From: Paenibacillus monticola | Lineage (GTDB): Bacteria; Bacillota; Bacilli; Paenibacillales; Paenibacillaceae | Reading direction: 5' to 3' | DNA: 64,000 nucleotides | NCBI RefSeq assembly: GCF_009664975.1 | Contig: NZ_WJXB01000004.1 | Span: 372,001-436,000 of the forward strand | Shown: piece by piece, positions 43,323 to 53,265 of the stretch | How positions within the stretch are numbered: the first letter of the stretch is position 1 | Layout: each line of letters starts with the position of its first letter | Notes under the pieces: model-generated | What the model was told of the DNA's origin: nothing | Databases searched by the model: none | The model's input: the letters and a program-made list of their open reading frames with translations, nothing else | Program-made: the position numbers and the translations under genes

Positions 43323-43351
43323 TTGAACAATCCCTGTTTAACGGGTATATT
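43323..43351 (+). promoter_or_regulatory. glnS promoter
   Basis: TTGAAC (43323-43328), 17 nt, TATATT (43346-43351). No T-box sequence (AGGGUGGNACCGCG-like) is present between it and glnS. Confidence 0.6.
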
Positions 43352-43413
43352 AGTAGGAAACATGTTTATACAAGAAAAGTGATGTAATATTCCAGAACGA
43401 AAGGTTGATAACT

Positions 43414-45123
43414 GTGGAGAACCGTAGCACCCCCTCCAATTTCATTAAGAATGTCATTACCGAAGATCTACGCTCGGGTAAAGTAAAGGAAGTTGTTACC
43501 CGCTTTCCACCAGAGCCAAACGGCTATTTACATATCGGACATGCCAAGGCGATTTGGATTAACTTTACACTGGCTGATGAGTTCGGTGGGAAGACTAACC
43601 TAAGATTTGATGATACTAATCCAGCTAAAGAGGATACGGAATATGTGAATTCCATTCAAGAAGATGTGAAATGGCTAGGCTACGAATGGGATGAGCTGCG
43701 CTTTGCCTCGGATTATTTCGATGAGATGTACAAGCGGGCTGAGCTGTTGGTGACCAAAGGCAAGGCTTATGTAGATGACCTTAGTGCCGACGAAATTCGT
43801 CAACTGCGGGGTACGCTGACGCAGCCAGGCCAGAACAGCCCGCATCGCGAACGCAGCATCGAGGAGAATCTGGATTTATTCCGGCGAATGCAAGCAGGTG
43901 ATTTCAAGGACGGCGAGAAGGTGCTTCGCGCCAAGATCGATATGTCCTCTCCGAATATTAACCTGCGTGATCCCGTTCTTTATCGTATTTCTCATACGCA
44001 TCACCATAATACAGGCGATAAGTGGTGTATCTATCCCATGTATGCCTTTGCCCACCCGCTGGAGGATGCTATCGAAAGCGTGACCCATTCCCTCTGTTCG
44101 CTGGAGTTCGAAGACCAACGGCCGTTCTATGATTGGGTCGTAGCAGAATGTGAGATGCCGTCCGTGCCACATCAATATGAATTTGGACGTCTTAATGTAG
44201 CTCAGACGATGACCAGCAAGCGCAAGCTGAAGCTGCTGGTTGACGAGGGACATGTAGACGGCTGGGATGATCCGCGTATGCCAACGATTTCCGGCCTGCG
44301 TCGTCGGGGCTATACACCGGAAGCTATTCGCAGCTTTGTCTACGAAGCAGGGATTTCCAAGAGCCAGGGTCTAGTGGATCTGCAGATGCTGGAGCACTTT
44401 ATCCGTGAGGATCTTAAGCTTACCGTGCCGCGTACAATGGCTGTACTGCGTCCGCTCAAGGTCGTCATCACGAACTATCCTGAGGGCCAAACCGAAATGT
44501 TTGAAGTGGAGAATAACATTGAGAATGAAGAAATGGGCAACCGCCAGGTTCTGTTCTCACGTGAGCTTTACATTGAACGCGACGACTTCATGGAGAATCC
44601 AGCGCACAAATATTTCCGGTTGTTCCCTGGCAATGAAGTACGTCTGAAGAATGCCTACTTCATCAAATGCAATGAGTTTATCAAAGACGAGCACGGTGAG
44701 GTTGTCGAGCTGCATTGCACGTACGACCCGGAAACCAAAAGCGGAAGCGGCTTTACGGGCCGCAAAGTGAAGGGGACATTGCACTGGGTAGAAGCAAGTC
44801 AGGCTGTTCCCGCAGAGTTTCGTCTCTACGAGCCGCTGATTTCTGCTGAGGCGCCGGATGAGGTAGTAGTGGATCTGGAAGGACTGGATGCTCCTGTGGA
44901 GAAAGCAGAGCCAAGTTTCCTCGATCAGATCAACCCGAAATCCATTGAAATTCTGCAAGGATTCGTAGAGCCAGCGCTTAGAGAAAGTGTGGCGCAGGAT
45001 AAATATCAATTTTTCCGGCATGGCTATTTCAATGTGGACAGCAAGTATTCCGCTCCAGGCCATCTTGTATTTAATCTCGTTGTTCCACTGAAGAGTTCAT
45101 TTCAGCCGCCTAAACAGGGCTAA
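43414..45123 (+). CDS. glnS: Glutaminyl-tRNA synthetase
   Basis: A 569-residue class I synthetase charging tRNA-Gln with glutamine. The HIGH motif is at residues 40-43 ([11 protein letters not shown]) and KMSKS appears as MTSKRKL near 265. The catalytic domain motifs [10 protein letters not shown] and FARLN-like FGRLNV are present, and two anticodon-binding beta-barrels form the C-terminus. GTG at 43414 lies 9 nt after AAAGG; an in-frame TTG at 43405 abuts that site. GlnRS is absent from most Firmicutes, which use GatCAB transamidation, so its presence points to an acquired gene typical of a few lineages. It is monocistronic with its own promoter and terminator. Confidence 0.95.
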   Translation: MENRSTPSNFIKNVITEDLRSGKVKEVVTRFPPEPNGYLHIGHAKAIWINFTLADEFGGKTNLRFDDTNPAKEDTEYVNSIQEDVKWLGYEWDELRFASDYFDEMYKRAELLVTKGKAYVDDLSADEIRQLRGTLTQPGQNSPHRERSIEENLDLFRRMQAGDFKDGEKVLRAKIDMSSPNINLRDPVLYRISHTHHHNTGDKWCIYPMYAFAHPLEDAIESVTHSLCSLEFEDQRPFYDWVVAECEMPSVPHQYEFGRLNVAQTMTSKRKLKLLVDEGHVDGWDDPRMPTISGLRRRGYTPEAIRSFVYEAGISKSQGLVDLQMLEHFIREDLKLTVPRTMAVLRPLKVVITNYPEGQTEMFEVENNIENEEMGNRQVLFSRELYIERDDFMENPAHKYFRLFPGNEVRLKNAYFIKCNEFIKDEHGEVVELHCTYDPETKSGSGFTGRKVKGTLHWVEASQAVPAEFRLYEPLISAEAPDEVVVDLEGLDAPVEKAEPSFLDQINPKSIEILQGFVEPALRESVAQDKYQFFRHGYFNVDSKYSAPGHLVFNLVVPLKSSFQPPKQG

Positions 45124-45195
45124 GCGGAGTGAAATGTAGGTAAGTGTTCTGGGAGGTCACTCCACGGGAACCATTCAAGCAACAGACCAACAACA

Positions 45196-45237
45196 AAAAC
45201 TAGCAAGTCCCCAATGACCGGAGACTTGCTAGTTTTT
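45196..45237. terminator. Terminator between glnS and the convergent MFS gene
   Basis: AAAACTAGCAAGTCCCC pairs with GGAGACTTGCTAGTTTT (one imperfect pair), with T-runs on both strands. Confidence 0.8.
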
Positions 45238-45283
45238 TAGCTTTATTGTGTTTTAAGAAAGTTGCCTTAGCCTCAGCAGAGGA

Positions 45284-46507
45284 TCACAGCTCGGTTTCCG
45301 TATGTTCTTCCTCAGCCTCAGATGGCGGTCGATACCCGCCGCGAATGACAAAGAGCCACATTGAGCCGAAACCGAGAGCACCAATCAGTGCTAGAAATAC
45401 TCCAGACTGGTACATGCTTTGTGCGCCGAGATTCTGAAACAGCCAGCCGCCAAGAACACCGCCAAGAATGCCGGATATACCGCTCCAGGTTAGCGTATAG
45501 AGGGCTTGTCCGGAAGAACGGTAAGCACGCGGGACCAGTAGCATTGTTAGCTGGGTACCGACATAGAAGAAGCCCCCGAACGTGATGCAGTGCAGGATCT
45601 GAATAAGCGCAACCTGAAGTGCTGTTGTCGCATCAGCCATCAGCCACCAGCGCAGTGCGAATAAGGCACTGACGAACGCCAGCCAGCCTAGAAGCACGGA
45701 GATCTTACGCTTGAGGAACCGGCCACAGAGGATAAACACGCCTACTTCCAGAATGGAAGAGAGGAATACAGCGAGCCCGATCATTGATTTAGAGCCGCCA
45801 AGGTCCGTAATATACAGTGACATAAATGTATTGTTCATCGTATTAGGAATAGAGACTAGAATGCCGAAGAGAATAAAACACAGGAAAAAGGGATTGTAGA
45901 AATTTCGACTGAACCCTTTAAACGGCAGTGGAGCCATTCCAATCGACTGGTCCAGCTTTGGCAACGCAAGCAGGGCTACCATCGAGGCGCATAGCAGCGC
46001 TGTAAATAGATAAGACAATACAGATACTCCAGCCCATTCCAGAATCGGCCCGGCGATAACCGCAGTCAGCGCCCATCCCATTGAACCCCACAGCCGGAAG
46101 GAGCCGAAACGGTGAGTCGTGCCGTTAATGTAGCTTAGAATCATCGTGTTGCTCTGGGCAAACAGAGGGCCTTGAAAGAAATAGAATAAAATAATGGAGA
46201 CGTAGATCATCTCATATGTATTGGCCTGAAAAACAAGTTGGGATATCACAAGTGTTCCCGTCAGCATAAGCATTACGATTCTTCGAATATTCTGAGACCG
46301 ATCTGTCCATATGCCCCAGAATGGATTAGCAAAAATCGATACAAGCGCTCCAATGGACATTACACTGCCGATCTCCAGCTTGTTCATCCCGGCATCCTGC
46401 AGGTATAGTTGGAAGAAGCTGGTGAAGAGGACTATCGTACCATATACAAAAAAATTGAACCATTTCAAAGACGTGAAAGAAGGTTGCTTATCAAGGTTTT
46501 CCCGCAA
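45284..46507 (-). CDS. MFS transporter (MFS_1-like/LacY-like group)
   Basis: A 407-residue protein with 12 membrane helices. LKWFNFFVYGTIVLFTSFFQLYL, then GIWTDRSQNIRR (motif A) and GSFRLWGSMGWAL are typical of the MFS_1-like/PucC-type permeases. The preferred start is TTG at 46507, where AAAGGAG stands 8 nt upstream on the minus strand. The frame continues to 46555 without a signal and would overlap the intergenic region shared with mobA. The substrate is unknown. The C-terminus is very acidic (EAEEEHTETEL). Confidence 0.8.
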   Translation of the reverse strand: MRENLDKQPSFTSLKWFNFFVYGTIVLFTSFFQLYLQDAGMNKLEIGSVMSIGALVSIFANPFWGIWTDRSQNIRRIVMLMLTGTLVISQLVFQANTYEMIYVSIILFYFFQGPLFAQSNTMILSYINGTTHRFGSFRLWGSMGWALTAVIAGPILEWAGVSVLSYLFTALLCASMVALLALPKLDQSIGMAPLPFKGFSRNFYNPFFLCFILFGILVSIPNTMNNTFMSLYITDLGGSKSMIGLAVFLSSILEVGVFILCGRFLKRKISVLLGWLAFVSALFALRWWLMADATTALQVALIQILHCITFGGFFYVGTQLTMLLVPRAYRSSGQALYTLTWSGISGILGGVLGGWLFQNLGAQSMYQSGVFLALIGALGFGSMWLFVIRGGYRPPSEAEEEHTETEL

Positions 46508-46650
46508 ATTGGGCACTCCTTTCCCGCTAAATGCTTGGTAACAGCAGCGCGGCATTTAAGGCCGCTTCTATCACTGTAACACGTGTTGAAAGGGGATACA
46601 AACCAACTTTTGAGCAGTTTTCCAAATGTCTGGTAAAGAGGGGACTAAAG

Positions 46651-47283
46651 ATGCAGATTACCGGAATCATTTTAGCTGGAGGACGTTCCCGACGAATGGG
46701 TACTGACAAGGCACTGCTGGAGTTTGGTGGAGTTCCTCTCATCGCACACCTGGCAGTCCGGTTATCACAAGTAGCGGATACGGTCTTAATCGCTTGTGGT
46801 GAAGAGGAAAGGGAAGACTACCAGTTTCTTAAATTGCCCATGGTCACCGACTGTTATCCAGGTCTCGGTCCACTCGCGGGCTTGTATGCTGCACTGAACC
46901 TATCACATACGGAATGGAGCGCTGTCGTGGCCTGCGATTTGCCCTTTACAAGTATAGAGCTTCTTAACTATATGAAAGAGCTTGCCGCAGCAGAGCCTTC
47001 GGTTCAAGCGGTCGTCCCCGTGAATGCCGCGGGTAAAGTCCAGCCTCTATTGGCTTTGTACCATAGAAGCGTCCTCCCAAGTTTACATGAATCGCTGGAG
47101 CAGAAAAGTCTGAGGGTAATGGAATGGCTCGGCTGCCTGAAGGTTCGATATGTTCAGGAGAGAGACTTTCCAGTAAGTTATAGATCGCATGACAAAGCGC
47201 TGTTAAATATGAATACGCCTGCGGAATATTTTGCTGCTGTAAAGCTTGCCTCATTTCTTCTCAAGGGTGATTCTGAAAATTAA
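46651..47283 (+). CDS. mobA: Molybdenum cofactor guanylyltransferase
   Basis: A 210-residue nucleotidyltransferase: the GTP/metal loop ILAGGRSRRMGTDKALLEFGG at the start (residues 7-27), GLGPLAGLYAALN, VVACDLPF with the metal-binding Asp, and VQPLLALYHRS. MobA links GMP to molybdopterin to form the bis-MGD cofactor needed by the DMSO-reductase family, including the oxidoreductase at 37.6 kb. The start is ATG at 46651 after AGAGGGG; an upstream extension to 46531 lacks a start signal. No other moa/moe genes are in the window. Confidence 0.9.
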   Translation: MQITGIILAGGRSRRMGTDKALLEFGGVPLIAHLAVRLSQVADTVLIACGEEEREDYQFLKLPMVTDCYPGLGPLAGLYAALNLSHTEWSAVVACDLPFTSIELLNYMKELAAAEPSVQAVVPVNAAGKVQPLLALYHRSVLPSLHESLEQKSLRVMEWLGCLKVRYVQERDFPVSYRSHDKALLNMNTPAEYFAAVKLASFLLKGDSEN

Positions 47284-47399
47284 TCAGAAATGTTCAATCG
47301 TTTAACTTCAGTTTACAAAGCAGGGGTATTGTAGATTTATCGCAGGACAGAAGCAGTAAGGCTCCTGTCATCTATGCAAGTAGAAAAGGGGAACAAAAT

Positions 47400-49265
47400 A
47401 TGAGCAGCATAACAACAAAGCGGGGGAAGGGAATAGCGATCAAGCCTTTCCTGACCTTGCTGAAGGATACCAAACCTTCCTATGGCCTACTGGCTATAGC
47501 GATTGGTCTTAGCATAATATCAACATTGGTGGGACTGATAATTCCTATGTTCACCAAGAATTTAGTAGACGGTTTCTCGCTGGCCTCCATCAGCAAACTG
47601 CAGATTGTTGGAATAGTTGGGGCTTTTATTGCCCAGACCATTGCCGCTGGTGTCTCCATTTATCTGCTGAATTACGCCGGACAAAAAATGGTTGCCGGTT
47701 TGCGGGACCGGCTGTGGCGCAAGTTCCTTGTTCTCCCGGTAGCTTATTATAATGAGAACCGGACCGGAGAAAGTGTCAGCCGTATGACTAACGATACAGG
47801 GATCATTAAGACCTTGATATCTGAGCATCTAGCCAGCCTATTTACGGGAGTAATCTCCATTGTGGGTTCGATTTCAGTTCTGCTCTACCTAAACTGGAAA
47901 ATGACCCTGGTCTTGTTCACCGTGCTGCCGCTCTCTGCACTGATTCTGGTACCGCTCGGACGACAGATGTACAAGATCTCAAAGGGGATGCAGGACGAGA
48001 CGGCCTCTTTTACCGCGACACTCAGCGGGGTATTGTCAGAGATTAGATTGGTGAAATCCTCCGGGGCAGAAGATCGTGAATATGTAGCCGGCAAGACTGG
48101 AATTATGAATTTGCTCTCCTTCGGTATCCGTGAGGGTAAGATCAGCGCAATGATTAGTCCATTAGTCTCCTTCGTGTTTATGCTGTTGCTGGTTGTCATT
48201 ATCGGCTACGGCGGGATGCAGGTATCTGCAGGTGTTTTGACAGCGGGGGAGCTCGTGGCTTTTATTCTATATCTGATTCAGATTATCATGCCGCTTACCC
48301 AATTGACGACGTTTTTCACACAAATGCAGAAGGCTAAGGGTGCATCTGAGCGTATTATTGAAACATTGGCCGAAGCTGAGGAAATCTATGAAGGGGAAGA
48401 GGAAGCGAGCGGTACAGAGGGGCCGATCACTGTAGAAGACTTGAGCTTTGGCTACAAAAACGGCGAGAATGTGCTGAGCAATGTGAGCTTCCGTATGCAT
48501 CCAGGTGAGGTGACGGCTATTGTAGGACCGAGCGGAGGCGGAAAAACAACCTTATTTTCCCTGTTGGAGCGCTTCTATGAGCCGCAGATGGGTATGATCA
48601 GACTTGGCGAGAAGCCTGTAGCGGCGTTCTCACTGCGTTCCTGGCGTAACCTGATCGGCTACGTATCACAGGAGAGTCCTCTACTGGCAGGTACGATCGC
48701 TGAGAATCTTAGCTATGGTCTGGAACGGGAAATCAGCAGCGATGAAATGCGCAGCGCAGCAGCAATGGCTTATGCTGACGGCTTTATCAACGAGCTGCCG
48801 GATGGATATAATACCGATGTCGGTGAACGTGGTGTGAAGCTGTCTGGTGGACAGCGGCAACGGATTGCGATCGCCAGAGCGTTATTGCGTAATCCGCGGA
48901 TTCTGATGCTTGACGAGGCGACTTCCAGTCTGGACAGTCAATCGGAAGCGGTAGTGCAAAAGGCACTTTCCAATCTGATGGTGGGCCGGACAACGATCGT
49001 GATTGCCCATCGCCTGGCGACAGTCGTGAATGCAGACCAGATTATTTTTATGGAAAAAGGGCAAATCACCGGCACGGGAACACATGCGGAGCTGCTGCAG
49101 ACTCATGAGCTTTATAAGGAATTCGCTACCCAGCAGCTGCAGCTGAATACACCAGAGATTCTCGCTGGCAGTGAAGAGGAGGTTGCGGTAGCAGATGACA
49201 AGAATACTGGTAGTGGACGACGATCCGCACATTCGCGAATTGGTGGAAGTCTTTCTGAGGGCTGA
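47400..49265 (+). CDS. ABC exporter (BmrA-like half transporter)
   Basis: A 621-residue half-transporter with six membrane helices (about residues 25-310) and a complete nucleotide-binding domain: Walker A GPSGGGKT (about 375-382), signature LSGGQ, Walker B LMLDEATSSLD with catalytic Glu, and switch His in IAHRLAT. Both ATP sites of a homodimer would be functional, unlike the heterodimer at 12-15 kb. It resembles BmrA-type multidrug exporters. The last 71 nt overlap the response regulator gene in another frame, so its C-terminal tail (after EEEVAVADDKN) is Ser/Gly/Arg-rich and probably not conserved. Confidence 0.9.
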   Translation: MSSITTKRGKGIAIKPFLTLLKDTKPSYGLLAIAIGLSIISTLVGLIIPMFTKNLVDGFSLASISKLQIVGIVGAFIAQTIAAGVSIYLLNYAGQKMVAGLRDRLWRKFLVLPVAYYNENRTGESVSRMTNDTGIIKTLISEHLASLFTGVISIVGSISVLLYLNWKMTLVLFTVLPLSALILVPLGRQMYKISKGMQDETASFTATLSGVLSEIRLVKSSGAEDREYVAGKTGIMNLLSFGIREGKISAMISPLVSFVFMLLLVVIIGYGGMQVSAGVLTAGELVAFILYLIQIIMPLTQLTTFFTQMQKAKGASERIIETLAEAEEIYEGEEEASGTEGPITVEDLSFGYKNGENVLSNVSFRMHPGEVTAIVGPSGGGKTTLFSLLERFYEPQMGMIRLGEKPVAAFSLRSWRNLIGYVSQESPLLAGTIAENLSYGLEREISSDEMRSAAAMAYADGFINELPDGYNTDVGERGVKLSGGQRQRIAIARALLRNPRILMLDEATSSLDSQSEAVVQKALSNLMVGRTTIVIAHRLATVVNADQIIFMEKGQITGTGTHAELLQTHELYKEFATQQLQLNTPEILAGSEEEVAVADDKNTGSGRRSAHSRIGGSLSEG

Positions 49266-49875
49266 AGGGATAGATGAGGTTCATGGGGCTTCCGATGGCT
49301 TGGAGGCTCTACATTATCTAGAAAGTGCCAGTGTAGACATGGCTATTCTTGATGTGATGATGCCGAATATGGATGGCTGGGAGCTGTGCCGACGCTTGCG
49401 GAAGAGCTACGAATTTCCAATTCTGATGCTGACTGCTAAAGGCGAAGCCACACAAATTGTAAAAGGTTTTGAGCTGGGCACGGATGATTATCTGGTGAAG
49501 CCGTTTGAGCCGACGGTGCTTATTGCCAGGGTGAAGGCGTTGCTCAAGCGCTACCAGATCTCGGCCGCACAAAGTGTGACCATTGGTCATTTGCACATGA
49601 ACCGCAAGACGTATGAAGCGTCCTCTGAACATGGGGAGATAACACTGCCGCTCAAGGAGTACGAGCTTCTGTTCAAGCTGGGCAGCTATCCGGGACAGAC
49701 ATTGACAAGAGACCGACTGATTGAAGAGATCTGGGGTTACGATTTCGAAGGTAATGAGCGGACGCTGGATGTGCATATTAATCGCCTGCGTGAACGCTTT
49801 CCTCGGGAGAAGTATGGATTCGCCATCCGTACGATCCGCGGGCTGGGTTACCGGCTGGAGGGGGATATGGAATGA
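49195..49875 (+). CDS. OmpR/PhoB family response regulator
   Basis: A 226-residue regulator: receiver domain with acidic pocket D8-D9-D10, phospho-acceptor D53 (AILDVMMPNMDGWE), T/K in MLTAKGEA and YLVKPF, then a winged helix DNA-binding domain with VHINRLRERF and IRTIRGLGYRLE. Its ATG sits 71 nt inside the ABC transporter gene, behind GAGGAGG, and its own end overlaps the kinase start by ATGA. The three genes form one tightly coupled unit, so the system probably senses what the exporter handles or controls its production. Confidence 0.9.
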   Translation: MTRILVVDDDPHIRELVEVFLRAEGIDEVHGASDGLEALHYLESASVDMAILDVMMPNMDGWELCRRLRKSYEFPILMLTAKGEATQIVKGFELGTDDYLVKPFEPTVLIARVKALLKRYQISAAQSVTIGHLHMNRKTYEASSEHGEITLPLKEYELLFKLGSYPGQTLTRDRLIEEIWGYDFEGNERTLDVHINRLRERFPREKYGFAIRTIRGLGYRLEGDME

Positions 49876-50924
49876 GAAAATTCAGATTGATTCCTAAGAT
49901 TTTATTGGGTATATTGGGCGTTTCAACAGTGATTGCGGCCGCTTGGACGGGGGCCTATTTCGCGTCTAAACTGATTTTCCACAGCTTTGGAACACCATCT
50001 ACGGAATATGTATCACAGCTGATTCTTATGCTGCTTCAGCTTGTGATTCTTTTTTGCTTGATGGCGATCATCGGCTCTGCTACCAACGGAAAAGAGAGAG
50101 CCTTCTATACTCCAATAATTACCGCGATCCGGCAAATTTCCAAAGGTGATTTCAAGGTGGTATTAGATAATGATAGAAGATATGGTCAGTTTAATGGAAT
50201 CGTGGAGGGGATCAATGAAATGGCCAGTGAGTTAAGCCGGATGGAGACGATGCGCCAGGATTTTATCTCCAATGTATCGCACGAGATTCAATCGCCGCTA
50301 ACTTCTATTCGCGGATTCGCACAGGCACTGCGCAATGAGAGCTTGAGTTCCGGCAGCAGGAGGCATTATCTTGACATCATTGAAGCGGAAAGTACACGTC
50401 TATCGGGTTTAAGCGAGAATCTGTTGAAGCTGTCAGCACTGGAAGCAGACAGCTTTCCGTTCGAGCGCAAGGCTTACCGTCTGGACAAGCAACTACGGGA
50501 GATGATTCTGGTCGCCGAGCCGCAGTGGCTCGGAAAAACTATAGAAGTCGAGGCAGAGCTGGAAGAGATTCATGTTTACGCGGTGGAGGATCTGATGAGC
50601 CAGGTCTGGACCAATTTGCTGCATAACAGCATCAAATTCACCCCGGAGGGTGGCTGCATCCATATTCGGCTGTACTCCTTGGAGAAGACGATTGAGGTGG
50701 AGATCAAGGATAGCGGTATCGGGATTGCTGAAGAGGAACTGCCCCGTATCTTCGAACGCTTCTACAAGGTGGACCAGGCCAGAACAGCCAGTGAGGGCGG
50801 TAGCGGGCTTGGTTTGTCACTCGTGAAGAAGATTGTTGAAATTCATGAAGGAAACGTAGCTGTAAGGAGCCGTCCCGGTGAAGGAACGGTATTTGTGGTG
50901 AGCCTGCCGCTGCAGATGAAATAG
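49872..50924 (+). CDS. Sensor histidine kinase, partner of the OmpR-type regulator
   Basis: A 350-residue kinase with two membrane helices (about residues 9-32 and 47-68) separated by only about 15 residues, so there is almost no extracellular sensor. A HAMP-like linker (ISKGDFKVVLDN) precedes the H-box with H137 in SNVSHEIQSPLTS. The ATPase has N-box LLHNSIKFTPEGG, G1 DSGIGIAEEELPRIFERFYK and G2 GGSGLGLSLVK. Kinases with such tiny loops usually sense within the membrane or through a partner transporter, consistent with the overlapping ABC exporter gene. It ends 2 nt from the convergent TetR gene. Confidence 0.9.
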   Translation: MRKFRLIPKILLGILGVSTVIAAAWTGAYFASKLIFHSFGTPSTEYVSQLILMLLQLVILFCLMAIIGSATNGKERAFYTPIITAIRQISKGDFKVVLDNDRRYGQFNGIVEGINEMASELSRMETMRQDFISNVSHEIQSPLTSIRGFAQALRNESLSSGSRRHYLDIIEAESTRLSGLSENLLKLSALEADSFPFERKAYRLDKQLREMILVAEPQWLGKTIEVEAELEEIHVYAVEDLMSQVWTNLLHNSIKFTPEGGCIHIRLYSLEKTIEVEIKDSGIGIAEEELPRIFERFYKVDQARTASEGGSGLGLSLVKKIVEIHEGNVAVRSRPGEGTVFVVSLPLQMK

Positions 50925-50925
50925 A

Positions 50926-51531
50926 TTACTTTGCGGGTGCAGTAAGTCCCTTCTCCAACAGGTACCATAATCCGCTGAATTCCTGCTCGATGTCTGTACT
51001 CAGCCACTGATAGGCATGGGCGGGGTGGTGGAAACGGGCAGTAGCATTAAAAATTGAACGTGCTAAGACTTCGGTCTGAAGCGTTGTATGAATGAGATTA
51101 GTCTCAATACCCATAGCGATAAGGGTAATCATCTGCTCAATAATGCGCCTTACATGGGCGTCAATGAGATCAGCAGATTCTGCGGTGACATCCGCATACA
51201 TCTTGAACATCTCAGGGTCTTGCTCAGCGTATAGATGTTTCAGCTCTATTAACTTCATTATATAATTCTTCAGTTGCTCCAGAGGATTCTCCGCAATATG
51301 GTTTACTATTTCTGTAAGGGGAACGAGGATACTCTCCTCCAGCCATCTTTCCGTTACAGCCTCTCTTAAAATCGCTTTGCTCGGAAAATGCCTGTACAGC
51401 GTGCCATGACTGACTCCCAGCAGCTTAGCCACATCGGTTACGGAAGTCTTGTCAGGGCCGAAACGGCGCAGGCTTTGTTCAGCGGCATCCAAAATTTCAG
51501 TTTTACTCAAAAACATACTTGGTTTAGTCAT
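50926..51531 (-). CDS. TetR/AcrR family regulator
   Basis: A 201-residue TetR-type regulator. The N-terminal HTH (about residues 10-55) reads SKTEILDAAEQSLRRFG, then TSVTDVAKLLGVSHGTLYRHFPSK, and a helical ligand domain follows. The start is ATG at 51531, preceded by GAGAGGAGAGAAGG; the frame continues upstream to 51567 without a better signal. It lies between the kinase (convergent, 1 nt gap) and the MocR gene (same strand, 69 nt away). The target is not evident. Confidence 0.85.
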   Translation of the reverse strand: MTKPSMFLSKTEILDAAEQSLRRFGPDKTSVTDVAKLLGVSHGTLYRHFPSKAILREAVTERWLEESILVPLTEIVNHIAENPLEQLKNYIMKLIELKHLYAEQDPEMFKMYADVTAESADLIDAHVRRIIEQMITLIAMGIETNLIHTTLQTEVLARSIFNATARFHHPAHAYQWLSTDIEQEFSGLWYLLEKGLTAPAK

Positions 51532-51600
51532 AATCCTTCTCTCCTCTCTGTGAAAATAGCTTAGCACAATTATTTGATGAATGACAATGATTATTATTTG

Positions 51601-53085
51601 TCATTTGATTTGTTCTTTTAGCACAGCGGACAGAGTAATCAACCCTGCCTCCAGCTCAGAGAGCGGTGCATACGCATAAGAGAGCCGCAGGTGTCTGCCA
51701 TCGCGGCGATCGTAGAGATCACCTGTGTTGAGCAGCAATCCTGCTTGCAGCGCTTTTTTGAATAGTTGCGGCAGCGGCAATGGCTTGTGGAGGGACAGCC
51801 AAATATAGAAGCCTCCTGCCGGGTGGTTCCACGAAGCCAGGTCAGTAAAATAAGCGTGAAGGATGTCCAGTACAACAGTTCGTCGCTTTCGCAGCTCCTG
51901 CCGTAAGGAATTACAGTGTAGTTCATGATAACCGCTCTCCAGCCATTTCGCGGCTGTGAGCTGCGACAGAGAGCTTGCACCATAATCACTCTGCATCTTG
52001 ATGTCGGCCAACCGCCGAACCACCGGCTCAGGACCAACTACCCAACCGATGCGCAGACCCGGGCTGGCCGATTTGGACAACGTGCCGAGATACAGGACAC
52101 GACCTTCATTGTCTAGTGCTTTTAGCGGTAAAGGTGGTGGATTATCCAACCATAATTCCTGATAGGCAGCGTCTTCGAGAATGGGCAGTCCAAGGCTGCT
52201 GGTGACCGCCATCAACTCCTGCCGTCGTCTTGCATCCATCAGAATTCCGGTAGGGTTGTGGAAGGTAGGAATGCTGTAGAGCATGGCGGCAGCGGTCTGC
52301 TGTACTTCTGGTGTGATGCTCTCTGTAAGCACTCCACGTTCATCCATGGGCAGACCGCTAAATTTCACGCCTGCAGATTGAAATGAATGAATAGAGTACA
52401 GATAGGAAGGTTTCTCCAGTAGAATTGTTGAACCGCGTGGCAACAGCCCCAGGGCAATCAGTTGAAGGCCCTGCAGTGACCCCGAGGTGATCAGAATAGA
52501 GGCTGGTGTTGCTGATATCCCTATCTTGGACAATTGGTGGCTTATAGCTGTCCGCAATTGAAGACTGCCAAGTGGCTCTTCATAGGATAGAGGTAGGTGT
52601 GTTTGCTGTGAAAGATCAGCCAGAATGCTTTGCATCATGGCACTAGGCAGCAGCTCAGGGGCCAGTTCACCTGTGCCGAGACGAATCAGCCCGCGTTCAT
52701 ATTCCAAGCGATTTATAGCCTGTATGGTGGGCAAATTGGGATAGTGGACGCCTTCCTCGACATAATCATTCCAGTTGCCCGCCTGGCTCCTGGAGTCAAC
52801 AGATTTTGGAATTACGACGATGGTCCCGCCGCCCCGCTTACCCTCGATCAGACCCAAAGCCGTTAGCTGTCCCAGTGCAGTTACAATAGTACTGCGGTTG
52901 ACTCCAAACTGTCTGGCGAGCTCACGCTGTGGTGCCAGACGCATCCCTGCGGGCCAAGCGCCACTCCTGATTTTGCCCAGAAAATAAGTGGAGATTTGGG
53001 TATGGAGTGGCAGCGGTGATGTATTATCCAGTTTCCAGCTTTCTGTAGTAGAGGTGGAGAGAGGGGGAACAGACACAGCATGCAC
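51601..53085 (-). CDS. MocR-type regulator (GntR HTH fused to aminotransferase)
   Basis: A 494-residue chimera: GntR winged HTH (about residues 25-95, QISTYFLGKIRSGAWPAGMRLAPQRELARQFGVNRSTIV in two parts) joined to a fold-type I PLP aminotransferase domain (about 135-490). The PLP lysine is in GTLSKSASPGLRIGWV, with D in EDAAYQEL. MocR proteins sense amino acids or pyridoxal phosphate; PdxR and GabR are examples. It is divergent from a LysE-type exporter gene, so it may control amino-acid export. AAAGGAG lies 4 nt before the ATG. Confidence 0.9.
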   Translation of the reverse strand: MHAVSVPPLSTSTTESWKLDNTSPLPLHTQISTYFLGKIRSGAWPAGMRLAPQRELARQFGVNRSTIVTALGQLTALGLIEGKRGGGTIVVIPKSVDSRSQAGNWNDYVEEGVHYPNLPTIQAINRLEYERGLIRLGTGELAPELLPSAMMQSILADLSQQTHLPLSYEEPLGSLQLRTAISHQLSKIGISATPASILITSGSLQGLQLIALGLLPRGSTILLEKPSYLYSIHSFQSAGVKFSGLPMDERGVLTESITPEVQQTAAAMLYSIPTFHNPTGILMDARRRQELMAVTSSLGLPILEDAAYQELWLDNPPPLPLKALDNEGRVLYLGTLSKSASPGLRIGWVVGPEPVVRRLADIKMQSDYGASSLSQLTAAKWLESGYHELHCNSLRQELRKRRTVVLDILHAYFTDLASWNHPAGGFYIWLSLHKPLPLPQLFKKALQAGLLLNTGDLYDRRDGRHLRLSYAYAPLSELEAGLITLSAVLKEQIK

Positions 53086-53265
53086 TCCTTTTTTTGCTTG
53101 AGTATATCATGATTTGTTTGTTAATTTTAGTTTGGTTGGGCCTTCTGCAATCATTTGGATGGTTACGAATGCTGTGCAAGAAAGTACTATCAGTGTTACG
53201 GCCAGAGAGACCGAGCCGAGGCTGGTTAAGCTGAAGTACTTAGATTGTGCAGAGGAGCATCTATC

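Noticed and set aside
43192..43413. T-box leader for glnS
   Set aside because: No AGGGUGGNACCGCG-like sequence or specifier hairpin; an ordinary promoter lies within 65 nt of the start.
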